Positions 11,870-22,400 of a stretch of DNA of 64,000 bases are shown here, piece by piece. The notes under the pieces are model-generated. The model was given only the letters and a program-made list of their open reading frames with translations. It had not been told where the DNA came from and searched no databases. Source of the stretch: Fratercula arctica (taxonomy: Eukaryota > Chordata > Aves > Charadriiformes > Alcidae); NCBI GenBank assembly GCA_947846985.1, contig CANTUZ010000014.1, forward strand, positions 11,887,837 through 11,951,836. The letters are read 5' to 3'. Position 1 is the first letter of the stretch; each line of letters begins with the position of its first letter. The position numbers and the translations under genes were made by a program.

Positions 11870-12440
11870 TGGGGGAGGGCGGGGCTTCGGGGGGGGGCGT
11901 GGCTTCGCCAGGAGGGCGAGGTTTGGGCGGGGGAGAGGGCGTGGCTTCAGGAGGGGAGGGCGTGGCTTCAGGAGGAGGGGCGTGGCTTCGGGAGGAGGAA
12001 GGGGTTTGGGTGGTGAGGAGGCGTGGCTTTCGGGGGGGCGTGGCTTCAGGAGAGGACACTGTTTGGGGAGGAGGCGTGGCTTCGGGAGGAAGGGGCGTGG
12101 CTTCGTGGGAGAGCGGGGTTCGGGTGAGGAGGGGGCGTGGCTTCGGGAGGAGAGGGCGTGGCTTCGCAGAGGGGCACAGTGGGGCGGGGGCGTGGCCTTG
12201 AAGGGAGGGGGCGTGGCTTCGGGGGAGGACGGTGGTTGGGCGGGGGGCGTGGCTTTGGGAAAGGAGGAGGCGTGGCTTCGACAGTAGGGCAGGGTTTGGG
12301 CGGGGGGGGCGGGGCTTCGTGAGGAGGGGCGTGGCTTCAGGGAGGGAGGCGTGGCTTCGAGGAAGCAGGGGGCGTGGCTTCGGGAGGGCCACGCCCACAA
12401 AAGGCAGCCATGGCGGGGCGGGGGCCTGGACACCTGGGGC
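11870..12440. repeat. GGGGCGTGGCTTC (GT/GC-box) repeat
   Basis: Repeated GAGGGGGCGTGGCTTCGGGAGG units upstream of the CDK16 CpG region. Each carries a GGGCGTGGC box resembling Sp/KLF sites. Whether these sites act as regulators is not shown by the sequence. Confidence 0.85.
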
Positions 12441-12489
12441 CCTTAGGAAGAAAGGGGGTGCCCCGCCCCCCCCGCAGGGGCCCGGGTGT

Positions 12490-13310
12490 GCTGGGTCACT
12501 TGGGGGTCATGTTGGGGTTACTCAGGGGTTACTTGGGGGTCACTCCAGGGTTACTCCGGGGTCACTTGGGGGGTCACGTTGGGGTCACCTGGGGGTTAAT
12601 CTGGGGTCATGTTGGGGTTACTCCAGGGTCACTCTGGGGTCACTCCGGGATTACTCCTGTATTACTCTGGGGTCGCATTGGGGTTACTCGGGGGTAACTC
12701 GGGGGTTACTCTGAAGTTACTGGGGGTTTACTCCAGGGTTACTTGGGGTTTACTCGGGGGTTGCCCTGGGTTTACTCCAGGGATACCCCAGAGGTTACTC
12801 TGGGGTTGTGTATTGGTTACTCGGGCATTACCGCACGGATACTCCGGGGTTACTCGGGGGTTAGTCCACTGTTATTCAGAGCATACCCCGGGGCTACTCA
12901 TCGGATACCCCACGGGTTGCTCAGACGTTACTCCAAGGTTCCTCCGGGGGTCTCCCTGGTGTTACCCGGGGGCTACTCAGGGGTTACCGGGGTGATGCTC
13001 TGTGTTACTCACCGGTTGCTCTGGGGCTACTAATAGGATGCTCCGGGGATACTCTGAGGTTACTCAGGTGTTACCATAGGGTTACTTGGGGATTAGTCCA
13101 CTGTTACTCACAGGATACCCCGGGGTTACTCAGGGGTTACTCATCGGTTACCCCAGGGGTGGCTCAGCCGTTACTCCGGGGTTACTCCGGGGATACTCAG
13201 TGTTACTCACCGGTTGCTCTGGGGTTACTCCTAGGATGGGGTTGGGGATACGCTGGTGTTATTCTGGGGTTATTCTGGGGATACTTGGGGGTTCCTTTGC
13301 GGTTACACCT
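12490..13310. repeat. GGGTTACTC/GGGGTCACT minisatellite
   Basis: Short units of GGGGTTACTCGGGGGTTACT and GGGGTCACTTGGGGGTCAC between UXT and CDK16. No gene was recognised in this intergenic stretch. Confidence 0.9.
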
Positions 13311-13319
13311 CACTCCGGC

Positions 13320-14148
13320 ACATTTTACCCCCCTCCCCCCCTTACCCCAACTCACGCAGAGTTTACACCCACTTGGCTCCTCCTTTGCACCAGGTGTCCT
13401 CCAGATTTACACCCGCGGTACTCTGGGTTTACACCCACATTACCCCACGTTTACACACACTTCACTCTGGGTTTACAACCCCGTTACTCCGGATTTACAC
13501 ACGTTACTCCAGATTTAAATCACTTTACCTCAGGTTTACACCCGTTTTACCCTGGGTTTACACCCCCTTTACTCCAGGTTGACACCCCCCCTTACTCCAA
13601 ATTTACACCCACTTTACCTCAGATTTACACCCTCTTTAGTCTGGGTTTACATCGCCTTTACTGCAGATTTCCCCCCCTTTACTCCGCATTTCTGCCCACA
13701 TTACTCCAGATTTACACCGCTGGTACTCCAGGTTTACACCCCACTTAGTCCACATTTACACCCCGTCCTTTACTCCGGATTCACACCCCCTTTAGTCCCA
13801 ATTTACACCCACTTCACCCCAAGTTTACACCCCCTTTACCCCAGGCTTACGCCCACAGTACTCTGGGTTTACACCCACATTACCCCAGGTTTATACCCAC
13901 GTTACTCCCGATTTACACCCAAGTTACTCCAGGTTTACACCCACTCCACCCCAAGTTTACACCCCTTTTACCCTGCGTTTACACCCCTCTTACCCTAAGT
14001 TTACACCCACTTTACACTGGGTTTACACTCCCTTTACTCCAAATTTACACCCCCCATTACTCTGGGTTTACACATCCCCCTTCTTTACTCCAGGTTTACA
14101 CCCGTGCTACTCTGGATTTACACCCAAGTTACTCCAGGTTTACACCCA
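13320..14148. repeat. TTTACACCCACTTTACTCC minisatellite
   Basis: Units of GGTTTACACCCACTTTACCC and GATTTACACCC. The array ends at the UXT polyadenylation signal, so the UXT transcript end abuts it. Confidence 0.92.
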
Positions 14149-14149
14149 C

Positions 14150-14155
14150 TTTATT
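14150..14155 (-). terminator. UXT: UXT polyadenylation signal AATAAA
   Basis: TTTATT on the plus strand reads AATAAA on the minus strand, 52 bases downstream of the UXT stop codon. Confidence 0.85.
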
Positions 14156-14207
14156 GGGGGTACGGAGGGGACCCTGGCATCCAGGGGTGGGCGTGGCCCA
14201 AGGCGCG

Positions 14208-14261
14208 TCAGGGGTCAAAGGTCGTCGGAGGGTCCTGGAGACCCTGAAGCTCCCGCAGGCC
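14208..14261 (-). CDS. UXT: UXT last exon
   Basis: Acceptor CCCAG/GGCCTG, 17 codons ([17 protein letters not shown]) and TGA at 14210-14208. Confidence 0.95.
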   Translation of the reverse strand, partial: GLRELQGLQDPPTTFDP

Positions 14262-17200
14262 CTGGGGGGGGAAGGGCACAGCGTCAGGGGGGGGTCGGGG
14301 GGGGGGGGGTGGGGGGGGTGGCAGGACGACCCCTCCCCCCACCCCAGGGGACCCCGACCCCAAACTGGGGCATCTTGACCCAAACTGGAGGAATCTTGAC
14401 CCAAACTGGGGGCATCCTGACCCAAACTGGGGGAATTTTGACCCAAACTGGGAGAATCTTGACCCAAAATGGGGCACCCAGACGCCAGATGACCCCCCCT
14501 AACCCGAAACTGGGAAAACCTGACCCAAACTGAGGGGATTTTGACCCAAACTGGGGCACCCCGGTTACCTCCAGCACCAGCCGGATGTGGGCCCGGATCT
14601 TGGCCCCGTCCCTCGTCAGTGATTGGCTGAGCCTGCAGAAGGGGCGGGGCTTCAGGAGGAGGGGGAGGAGCCTCCCCATGTGGGCGTGGCCTGGGCGGGG
14701 TGAGGCACGACCACCCTTATTTGGTCATGGCGAAGGTCCTTCTGGGAAGGGGGGGCGTGGCTTAGGCCAAAGGGGAGGGGCTTGGTACATAGGGGCGTGG
14801 CCTTGAAGGAGGGGGCGTGGCCTAACGGGGGGCGTGGCTTTATAGTGCCGGGAGCCTCTCCCTGCCATTGAGCCAATGGGGGGGGAAGGAGCCGGGGGGG
14901 GGGGGGCGGGGCTTTTGGGAGGGGGGCGTGGTTTTTGTGGGGGCGTGGCCTCGCCGTGGGGGCGTGGCCTCGTGGGGGGGGCCTGGCTTATCGAGCCAGA
15001 CGCTTCCTCCAGCCCATATTTGGGGGGGGGGGGGGGGGGACGATACAGGGGGTGGGGCCTTCTGGAGGGGGCGTGGCTAGGCCGGGGGGGGGGCGTGGCC
15101 AAGCCTGGAGGGGGGGCGAGGGGGGGGGGCGGGGGGTGAAGGTGTCTTACCGGTCGAGGAGGCGGCTGCGGCGGTCGAGGTGACGCAGGGCCTCGGGCAC
15201 CGTCAGCTCGGCGAAGAAGCCGTAGCCCAGGGCCACGAAGATACGCTGGGGGCACGGGCTGGGAGTCACAGTGGGGGGGGGGCGTGTCACTGGGGGGGCG
15301 TGTCACTGGGGGGCCCGGGGGTTTTGGGGTCCCAAGAGGGCTGTAAGGGGGTTATGGGACCCATTTAGGGGGTCACAGAGGGGTTGGGGGTCCCTGGGGG
15401 GATTACAGGGTCCTGGGGGGGGGGGGGTCACAGGGGGGTTTGGGGGTCCCTGGGGGATTATGGGACCCATTTAGGGGGTCACAGAGGGGCTTGGGGGTCA
15501 TTGTGGGGGGCTATGGGGCCCATTTAGGGGGTCACAGAGGGGTTTGGGGGTCATTGCGGGGGGCTATGGGGCCCATTTAGGGGGTCATGGTGGGGTCTGG
15601 GGGTCCTGAGGGGGCCAGGGTGGCCCTGGGCGGGGGTTATCGGGTGACCCAGGGGGAGCTCAAAGGGGTTTTTGTGTCCCAAAAGGGCTCTAAGGGGGTT
15701 ATGGGGCCCATTTAGGGCGTCACAGGGGGGTTTGGCGGTCACTGGGAGGGCCGGGGTGGCCCTCGGGGGAGGTACAGGGTCGCTGACGGGGAGGTTGAGG
15801 GGGTTTTGGGGTCCTGGGGGGGTTCTGGGGTCCATTTGGGGAGTCACAGAAGGGTTTGGGGGTCCCTGGGCGGTTATGGGGTCCCAGAGGGGGTCATAGA
15901 GGGGTTCGTGGCTCCCTGGGGGGGTTATGGGATCCATTTAGGGGGTCACAGTGGGGTCTGGGGGTCCTAGGGAAGCCAGGGTGGCCCTGGGTGGGGGTTA
16001 TGGGGTCACCCAGGGGGAGCTCAAAGGGGTTTTGGGGTCCCAAGGGTGTCCTGGGGGGGTTATGGGGCCCATTTAGGGGGTCATAGGGGGGTTTTGGGGG
16101 TCCGTGGGGGGGTTATGGGGGAGCATTTTGGGCTCCCCAGTGGTTTGAGGGGTGGATTTGGGGGTCCCTGGGGGGGTGTGGGGGGGGGGAGGTTGGGGGT
16201 CCCCGGGTGTTTGGGGCGGTGTGTGTGTATGGGGGGGGGGATTTGTGGGTCCCGGGCTTGAGGGCGGGGGGGACACCCACTCACACTTCAGCTGTGACAA
16301 AGAAGTTGCAGCCGAGGTCGACCTGGGTGCGCAGGGGGCCGGCCGTCTCCTGGGGGGGGGAAACACCCTCAGCACCCCCAAATCCCCCCCTCCCCAGACC
16401 CCTATACCCCCCTAAGGACCCCCAACTTCCCCCCCTCAAATTCCCTCCCCAAATCCCCCGCATGGACATCCCAAACACCCAGTTGCCCCCCCCCCCCCCC
16501 AATACACCCCAAACACTCCCAAATATGCTTTACCCCCGCAAAATACCCCCCAGCGACCCCCAAGTCCCCCCATGAACCCCTAAATCTCCCCTAATCCCCC
16601 CCAAATTTATTCCCAGGGACCCCAAATTCTCCCCCAGGGACCCCCAATTCCCCCCCAGGGACCCCCAAATCCCCCCATGAACCACCAAATCCCCCCAGAT
16701 TTGCCTCTGGGGACCCCCACATCCCCCCATGAACCCCTAAATCCCCCCATGAACCCCTAAATCCCCCCAAATTTGCCCCTCCGGACCCCCAATTCCCCCC
16801 CAGGAACTCCCAAATCCCCCCAAATCCCTCCTAAACCCCTCAAATTTGCTCCTGGGACCCCCAAATCCTCCCCAGAGACCCCAAGACCCCCCACCGAACA
16901 CCCAAATTTGCCCCTGGGGACCCATAAGTCCCCCCCAGGCCCCCTCCCCCATCCCTCCCCCTCCTCCCCATAGACACCTCACTCCCCTCCCAAGCCCCGC
17001 TCCCCTCAAGCCCCAGCCCCCCCCCTTAAGGCCCCACCCCCTCAGGCCCCGCCCCCCCACCCGGAGGCCCCGCCCACCTGGAGGCGGGTGAGGGCGGTGC
17101 GGAGCTGCAGCACCTGGGCCTGCTGCTCGAAGACGTCGTCCCGCTGCTCCTGCACCCGCCTGCGGGGGGCGCTGTTGGCCTCGGGGAGGGGGCGGGGCCT

Positions 17201-17762
17201 GGCGGGGAAGGGGGGCGGGGCCTGGCGGGGAAGGGGGGCGGGGCCTCGGGGGGCATCAGAAATGGATGGGGGTGGGAATGGGGAGGTGCCAGGGGGAGGG
17301 CTGGGCTCAGAAAGGGGGCGGGGCCAAGAGGGAAGGGGGCGGGGCCCAAAGAGGCGGGGCCTCAGGGAGTTGCCGAGGGGCGGGGCTTTGAGGGGCGTGG
17401 TCAGAAAGGGGGCGGGGGGTGAGGAGGTGCCATGGGGCGGGGCTTTTTGAGGGGCGTGGTCAGAGAGGGGGGCGGGGCTGGACCGCGGAGGGGCGGAGCC
17501 TGGGGGGACAGGGGGGGGGGCCAGAACACGCGGGGGCGTGGCCTAGACCGCGGGGGCGTGGCCTAGACCGCGGGGGCGTGGCTCTGATTGGTGGCGGCCG
17601 CCGGAGGGGGGGGGGGCGTGGCCCGGAGGGGGGGGGGAGGGCGCGACCGGGAGGGCGTGGGCGTGGCCGGGGGGGCGTGGCCTACCGCAGGTCGCGCTGC
17701 AGCACGTCGCTGACGAAGGCTTCGTAGCGCTGCGCCTTCCCCGCCGCCGCCGCCGCCGCCAT
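14208..17762 (-). CDS. UXT: UXT (ubiquitously expressed prefoldin-like chaperone), complete
   Basis: Small alpha-class prefoldin-like protein of the URI/R2TP prefoldin-like complex and a transcription cofactor in mammals. Six exons give 149 codons plus stop with every splice phase matching: 17686-17762, 17078-17159, 16285-16349, 15151-15258, 14569-14632 and 14208-14261. Recognisable blocks in order are [76 protein letters not shown] and [10 protein letters not shown]. Size is close to mammalian UXT (157 residues, from memory). The start is the ATG at 17762, followed by an alanine run. Heptad-like helices flank a central beta-hairpin region, as in prefoldins. No frame problems are seen, unlike neighbouring SYN1. 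Confidence 0.96.
14350..14562. repeat. TTGACCCAAACTGGGG repeat in UXT intron
   Basis: About ten copies of a 19-22-bp unit, such as CTTGACCCAAACTGGGGGAA, fill most of the last UXT intron. Confidence 0.93.
14569..14632 (-). CDS. UXT: UXT exon: [21 protein letters not shown]
   Basis: Acceptor TGCAG/GCTCAG, donor GTAACC. Encodes the C-terminal helix block starting LSQSLTRD. Phase matches both neighbours. Confidence 0.96.
14640..15135. repeat. GGGGCGTGGC-box repeat in UXT intron
   Basis: Loose copies of GGGGGCGTGGCTT and GGGGCGTGGCC, the same core as at 11870-12440. One non-repetitive patch lies at about 14700-14760. Confidence 0.75.
15151..15258 (-). CDS. UXT: UXT exon: [11 protein letters not shown]
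   Basis: Acceptor CTCCCAG at 15260-15259 restores [16 protein letters not shown] in phase with ...FVTAEV. A nearer CCCCAG at 15247-15246 would break the frame. Donor GTAAG. Confidence 0.95.
15270..16262. repeat. GGGGTTATGGGGCCCATTTAGG minisatellite in UXT intron
   Basis: Units of about 50-60 bp containing GGGGCCCATTTAGGGGGTCA and GGGTTTGGGGGTCCC. No exon was recognised inside it. Confidence 0.9.
16285..16349 (-). CDS. UXT: UXT exon: [10 protein letters not shown]
   Basis: Acceptor CCCAG/GAGACG, 21 codons plus two bases, donor GTGAGT. Encodes [18 protein letters not shown], the most conserved UXT block. Confidence 0.96.
16360..17060. repeat. CCCCCAAATCCCCC repeats in UXT intron
   Basis: Units such as CCATGAACCCCTAAATCCCC and GGGACCCCCAAATCCC. 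The right end grades into C-rich DNA with GCCCCGCCCC. Confidence 0.85.
17078..17159 (-). CDS. UXT: UXT exon 2
   Basis: Acceptor CCGCAG/GCGGGT, donor GTGGGC. Encodes [20 protein letters not shown] and TALTRLQ, a charged helix. Confidence 0.95.
17165..17680. repeat. GGGGCGGGGC / GGGCGTGG repeats in UXT first intron
   Basis: GC-box-like tandem sequence, including three copies of CGCGGGGGCGTGGCCTAGAC-like units near 17530-17580. Confidence 0.8.
17686..17762 (-). CDS. UXT: UXT first exon
   Basis: ATG at 17762, then a GCG/GCC alanine run and [18 protein letters not shown]. Donor GTAGGC. The alanine run is CpG-rich like the promoter. Confidence 0.96.
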
Positions 17763-17890
17763 CGCACGCCCTGACGTCATCGCGCACGCCGCGCGGCGCG
17801 CAACACGGCGCGTCACCGCCGCCGCCGCCACGCCCGGCGCGCTGACGTCATCGCCCTGCGACGCGAGCAGCCGCCGGCGGTGAGCGGGGG
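17763..17890 (-). promoter_or_regulatory. UXT: UXT CpG promoter with two palindromic CREs
   Basis: Perfect TGACGTCA sites at 17772-17779 and 17843-17850 in very CpG-dense DNA directly upstream of the UXT ATG. TGACGTCA is the CREB/ATF consensus. A palindromic CRE pair can serve either strand, so a divergent transcript is possible but no plus-strand gene was recognised. Confidence 0.7.
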
Positions 17891-17894
17891 TTGG

Positions 17895-19085
17895 GGCTCT
17901 GAGGAGGGTTTAGAGGGGCCGTAGGGGGCCTATAGGGTCCATACCGCCCCCCCCCGCGCGTCTATAGGAGGCCCCCAGGTCTCTATAGGCGCCCCCCCCC
18001 CCGGATCTATAGGGCCCCCCCCACGGGTCTCTATGGGGGGCCCCCAGGGCCTATAGGGTCTATAGTCGTTGTCTCCCCCCGCCCGCGGGTCTATAGGGGG
18101 CCCTCAGATCTCTATAGGCCCCCCCCCCGCCTCTTTATGGGGGGCCTCCAGGGTCTATATGGCCCATAGTCGTCCCCCGCCCCCCTCCGCGGGTCTATAG
18201 GGGCTGCCCAGGGTCTATAGGAGCCCCGTCCAGGTCTCTATGGGGCCCCCTCGGGTCTATAGGGCCCCCCAAGGGTCTATAGGGTCCATAGCCCCCCCCC
18301 CCCCCCGCGGGTCTATAGGGGCCATAGGGGGCCCCCAGGTCTCTATGGGGCCCCCCTCGGGTCTATAGGTGCCCCCCCAGGGTCTATAGTGCCCCCCCAA
18401 GGTCTATAGGGTCCATATTCTCCCCCTACCCGCGGGTCTATGGGGGCCCCCCAGAGTCTCTATAGGGCCCCCCCCCCGGGTCTATAGGGACTCCCCAGGG
18501 CGTATAGGGTCCATACACTCTCTCCTCCAGGTCTATAGGGGGCCCCCAGGTCTCTATAGGGCCCCCCCCGGCTCTATAGGACCCCCCCCACAGGTCTCTA
18601 TGGGGGGCCCCCAGGGTCTATAGGGTCCTTAGTTGTCATTCCCCCGCTCTCTGCGTGTCTATAGGGGCTGCCCAGGGTCTATAGGAGCCCCCCCAGGTCT
18701 CTATGGGGGCCCTTCAGGACCGATAGGGGCCCCTCAGGTTTTTATGGGGCCCCCCCAGGGTCTATAGGGTCCCCTCTGGGTCTATAGAGTCCATTGCCCT
18801 CCCCCCCTCGCAGGTCTATAGGATCTATAGGGGGGCCCCAGGTCTCTATAGGCGCCCCCGGGTCTCTACTGGTACCCCCTCGGGTCTATAGGGGCCCCCC
18901 CCCACGGGGCTATAGGACCCCCCCCAGGGTCTATAGGTCCAAACCACGCCCCCGCGGGTCTATAGGATCCATAGGGCCCCTCTCAGGGTCTATAGGGCCC
19001 CCCCCCCAGGTCTATAGCCCCCCCACCCATAGGGTCTATAGGGTCCATAGGACGACCCCAGGGTGGCCCCACCCCATAGGCCCCT
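17895..19085. repeat. GGTCTATAGGGGCCCCC minisatellite
   Basis: Units of GGGTCTATAGGGGCCCCCCA and GGTCTCTATAGG fill the UXT-SYN1 intergenic space. The CTATAGGG core recurs in arrays elsewhere in the window. Confidence 0.93.
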
Positions 19086-19148
19086 CCCACCTATAGGCTC
19101 CGTCCCGCGGAAGTGACGCGGCGGCAGCAGCAGCAGCAGCTCTGGGGC

Positions 19149-19154
19149 TTTATT
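19149..19154 (-). terminator. SYN1: SYN1 polyadenylation signal AATAAA
   Basis: TTTATT on the plus strand, about 215 bases beyond the SYN1 stop codon. It is the only candidate seen between that stop and the array. Confidence 0.75.
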
Positions 19155-19367
19155 GGGACGGGGGCGGGGCTAAGCGAGGGGGCGGGGCTTAGTTAATTGG
19201 GGGCGGGGCATACACATGCACAGTCACGAGCGCACAGAGGACGGCCCCCCCCTCCCCCCGGGCAAGGCGGGGGGGGGGGGGTTGGCGGGGGGGAGGTTGT
19301 GGGGCCTGGATGCCTGTGTGTGTCGTCCCCCCCCCCCCCCCCCCCCCCATAACTTGTGGGTGCCGGG

Positions 19368-19428
19368 TCAGTCGGCGAAGAGGCTGGCGAAGCTCTGCCG
19401 CAGGGAGCGGATGCTCTCGGCCCCCCCC
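19368..19428 (-). CDS. SYN1: SYN1 last exon, E domain
   Basis: Acceptor GAGCAG then a G run, encoding AESIRSLRQSFASLFAD and TGA at 19370-19368. This is the conserved synapsin E-domain end. Joining it to the D-domain exon needs one more base than the nine Cs at 19421-19429 supply. Confidence 0.9.
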
Positions 19429-22400
19429 CTGCTCGTGGGCGGGGCTAAAGGGGGAAAAGGGGGCGGGGTCAGGGGGGCAGGCCCCCCCCCCCCCCCCCCA
19501 AAAGGGACCCAGGCATCTGGGCCCCATAGAAGGGCCCCAGGCGTCCAGGGTCCCACAACTTACCTGGGGGGTTGGGTTGCGCTGGGTTTGGGGGCCAGGG
19601 GGGGGTTTGGGGGCGAGGGGCGGGGCTTGGGGGCGGGGCTGACGCGTGGTGGGGGCGTGGCCTGCGGGGCGGGGGGGCGGGGCTGAGCCCCGAGGGGGCG
19701 GGGCTGAGGGGAGGAGGGCAGGGCTTGGGGGCGGGGGTGGGAGGGGGAGCCTGGGGGGCGGGGCTGAGGGAAGTGGGCGGGGTGTGGGGGCGGGGCTGCG
19801 GGAGGGGGGTGGGGCTTGGGGGCGGGGTTGAACGATGGGCGGGGCCTGCGGGGTGATGGGCGGGGCCTGGGGGCGGGGCTGCGGGCCCAGGGGGCGGGGC
19901 TGAGGGGAGGTGGGCGGGGCCTGCGGGGACGTGGGTGGGGCCTGCGGGCCGAGGGGGGCGAGGGCTGCGGGGAGGGGGGCTGGGGCAGGGCTGCGGCCCG
20001 GTGGGCGGGCTGAGGGGAGGTGGGCGGGGCTTGAGGGCGGGGGTGGCGGGGCCTCCTCGCGGTGAGGCGGGGCGGAGTGAGGCCACGCCCCCCGGGGGGC
20101 GGGGCTGCCCCTGCGGCGGGGGGCGGGGGTGGGCGGGGCCAGTCGGCAGCGGAGCCCCTGGCAGGGGGAGAAATACGTCAGAGGGGCGGGGCTTAAAGGG
20201 GTGGGGCCAAATGGAGCCTCATTTTGGGGGGGATTTGGCCCATTTTGGGGGGGACTCTCCACATTTTGAGGGGGAATCGCCCAATTTTGGGGGGAATCGG
20301 CCAATTTTGGGGCGGAATTGCACAATTTTAGAGGGAATCAGCCCATTTGGGGGGGGGGAATCTCTACATTTTGGGGCAGAATTGCCCAATTTTGGGGGGA
20401 TTTGACCCATTTTGGGGTGGAATTCACCCATTTTGGGGGGGTAATTGATCAATTTTGGGGGAAATCTCCCAATTTTGGGGGGAGTCGCCCCATTTTGAGA
20501 GGGAATCGGCCAATTTTGGGGGGCAATTGGCTGATGTTTGGGGGGAGTCGCACAATTTTGGGGCAGAATTTACCCATTTTGGGGGTGAATTGCCCAATTT
20601 GGGGGGCAATTGGCCCATTTTGGGGGTGGAATCTCCACATTTTGGGGCAGAATTTGCCCATTTGGGGACGGAATAGCCCAATTTTGGGGGGAATCGGCCC
20701 ATTTTTGGGGAGAATCATCTTAAGTTTGTGGGGAATCAACCCATTTCGGGGTGGAATTTAGCCATTTTGGGGGGGAATCTGCCCATTTGCAGGGGGAATT
20801 GTCCAATTTTGGGGGGGAATCAGCCCAGTTGGGGGGGGGGGCATATTTTGGGGCTGGATCCCTGGATTTTGGAGGTATCCAGATTGATCGGGAGGGTCCC
20901 CCCCATATTTGGGGGGGTGTCAGAATTTTGGGGTGTCCCCCCCCCTGTCTCTAGGGGTCCCCCATATATGGGGGTGTGTGTCCCAGGGTGTGGGGGGGTC
21001 CCCCCTTTTTTGAGGGGATCCCCAGTTTTTGGGGGGTTCCTTGATGTTTTGGGCCCCCCCCCCCATATTTTTGGGAGGGTGTCCCCATTTTGGAGGGGGC
21101 GGGTGTCACTCACCCTGGGGTGGGGGTCGCTGCTGCGGGGGGGTCCCCGGCCGGGGGGACCCCAATGTCGCCGGCATCTGTGGGGCAGAAAAGGGAAGGG
21201 GGGGAAGCAGGTCAAGACCCCATAGGAACCCCCCCAAAAATTTGGGGGGCACCTGGAGAACTTGGGGGGCTCCAGGGGATCTTGTGGGTCTGCTTGAGGT
21301 CCTGGGGGTCTCCAAGGGGTCTTGGGGGGGCACATGGAGGACTTGGGGGGCTCCTCAAGGTCCTGGGGGACTCTTGGAGGACTTGGGGGGCTTAGGGGGG
21401 AGGACTGGTCCTGTGGAGTCTTGGAGATTGGGGGCTCCTGAAAACTGGGGTCAGGGGGCTTGGAGGACTGGGGGTAAGGGTTTGGAGACGGGGGTCCCCA
21501 GGAGGAGTTGGGGGTCACCAGCAGGACTTGGTGGACTCAAGGGCTTCTTGGAGGACTTGGGGGTCCCCAGTAAGACTTGGGGGACTGTGGAGGAGTTGGG
21601 GGGCTGCAGAAGGAGTTGGGGGTCCCCAGGAGGACTTGGGGGGTTGTGGAGGGCTTGGGGGTCCCAGGAGGAGTTGGGGGGCTGTGGAGGACTTGGGGGG
21701 GCTCTTGGAGGACTTGGGGGGCTGAGGGGGTCCAAGAGGACTTGGGGGTCACCAACAGGACTTGGGGGGCTTCTGGAGGTCCTGGCGATGTTGGGGGCCT
21801 CCTGGACGTCTTGGTGGACTCAAGGGCTTCTTGGAGGACTTGGGGGTCTCAGGAAGACTTGGGGGTCCCCAGGAGGACTTGGGGGGCTGGGGAGGAGTTG
21901 GGGGGCTGGTACCTGTGGACGTGGCCGGGCAGGGGAGGGGCAACGGGGGCGGGGCAACTCCGCCCGCATCCGGGCCAGCACCAGCTCCACGATCTGGGCC
22001 CGATCCTCGTCCGCACCCGGGCCCAGCAGTGGCAACCACGAGCCCAGCACCTGCCGGGGGAGGGCTCAAGTGACCGTGGTGTCCCCATATTGTCCCCACG
22101 GTGTCCCCATGATGTCCCCATGGTGTCTCCATGATGTCCCACTGTCCCCATGGTGGCCCCCATCATGTCCCCGTGACATCTCCATGGTGTTCCCATGATG
22201 GCCCCATGGTGTCCCTGATCCCCATGATGTTCCCCTGTCCCCCATGATGTCCCCCATGATGTCCCTTGATCCCATGGTGTCCCCATGGTGTCCCCCATGG
22301 TGTCCCATGATGTCCCTTGAGCCCATGATGTCCCCGTGGTGTCCCCATAGCGTCCCCACGATGCCTCCATGTCCCCATGACATCCCTGTGATGTCCGCCA

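Noticed and set aside
17890..19085. ELK1 between UXT and SYN1
   Set aside because: The stretch is a CTATAGGG minisatellite with no ETS-domain sequence.
20219..20452. Short ORFs such as PPKMGQIPPKLGN repeats
   Set aside because: Translation of the AATTTTGGGG tandem repeat in a SYN1 intron.
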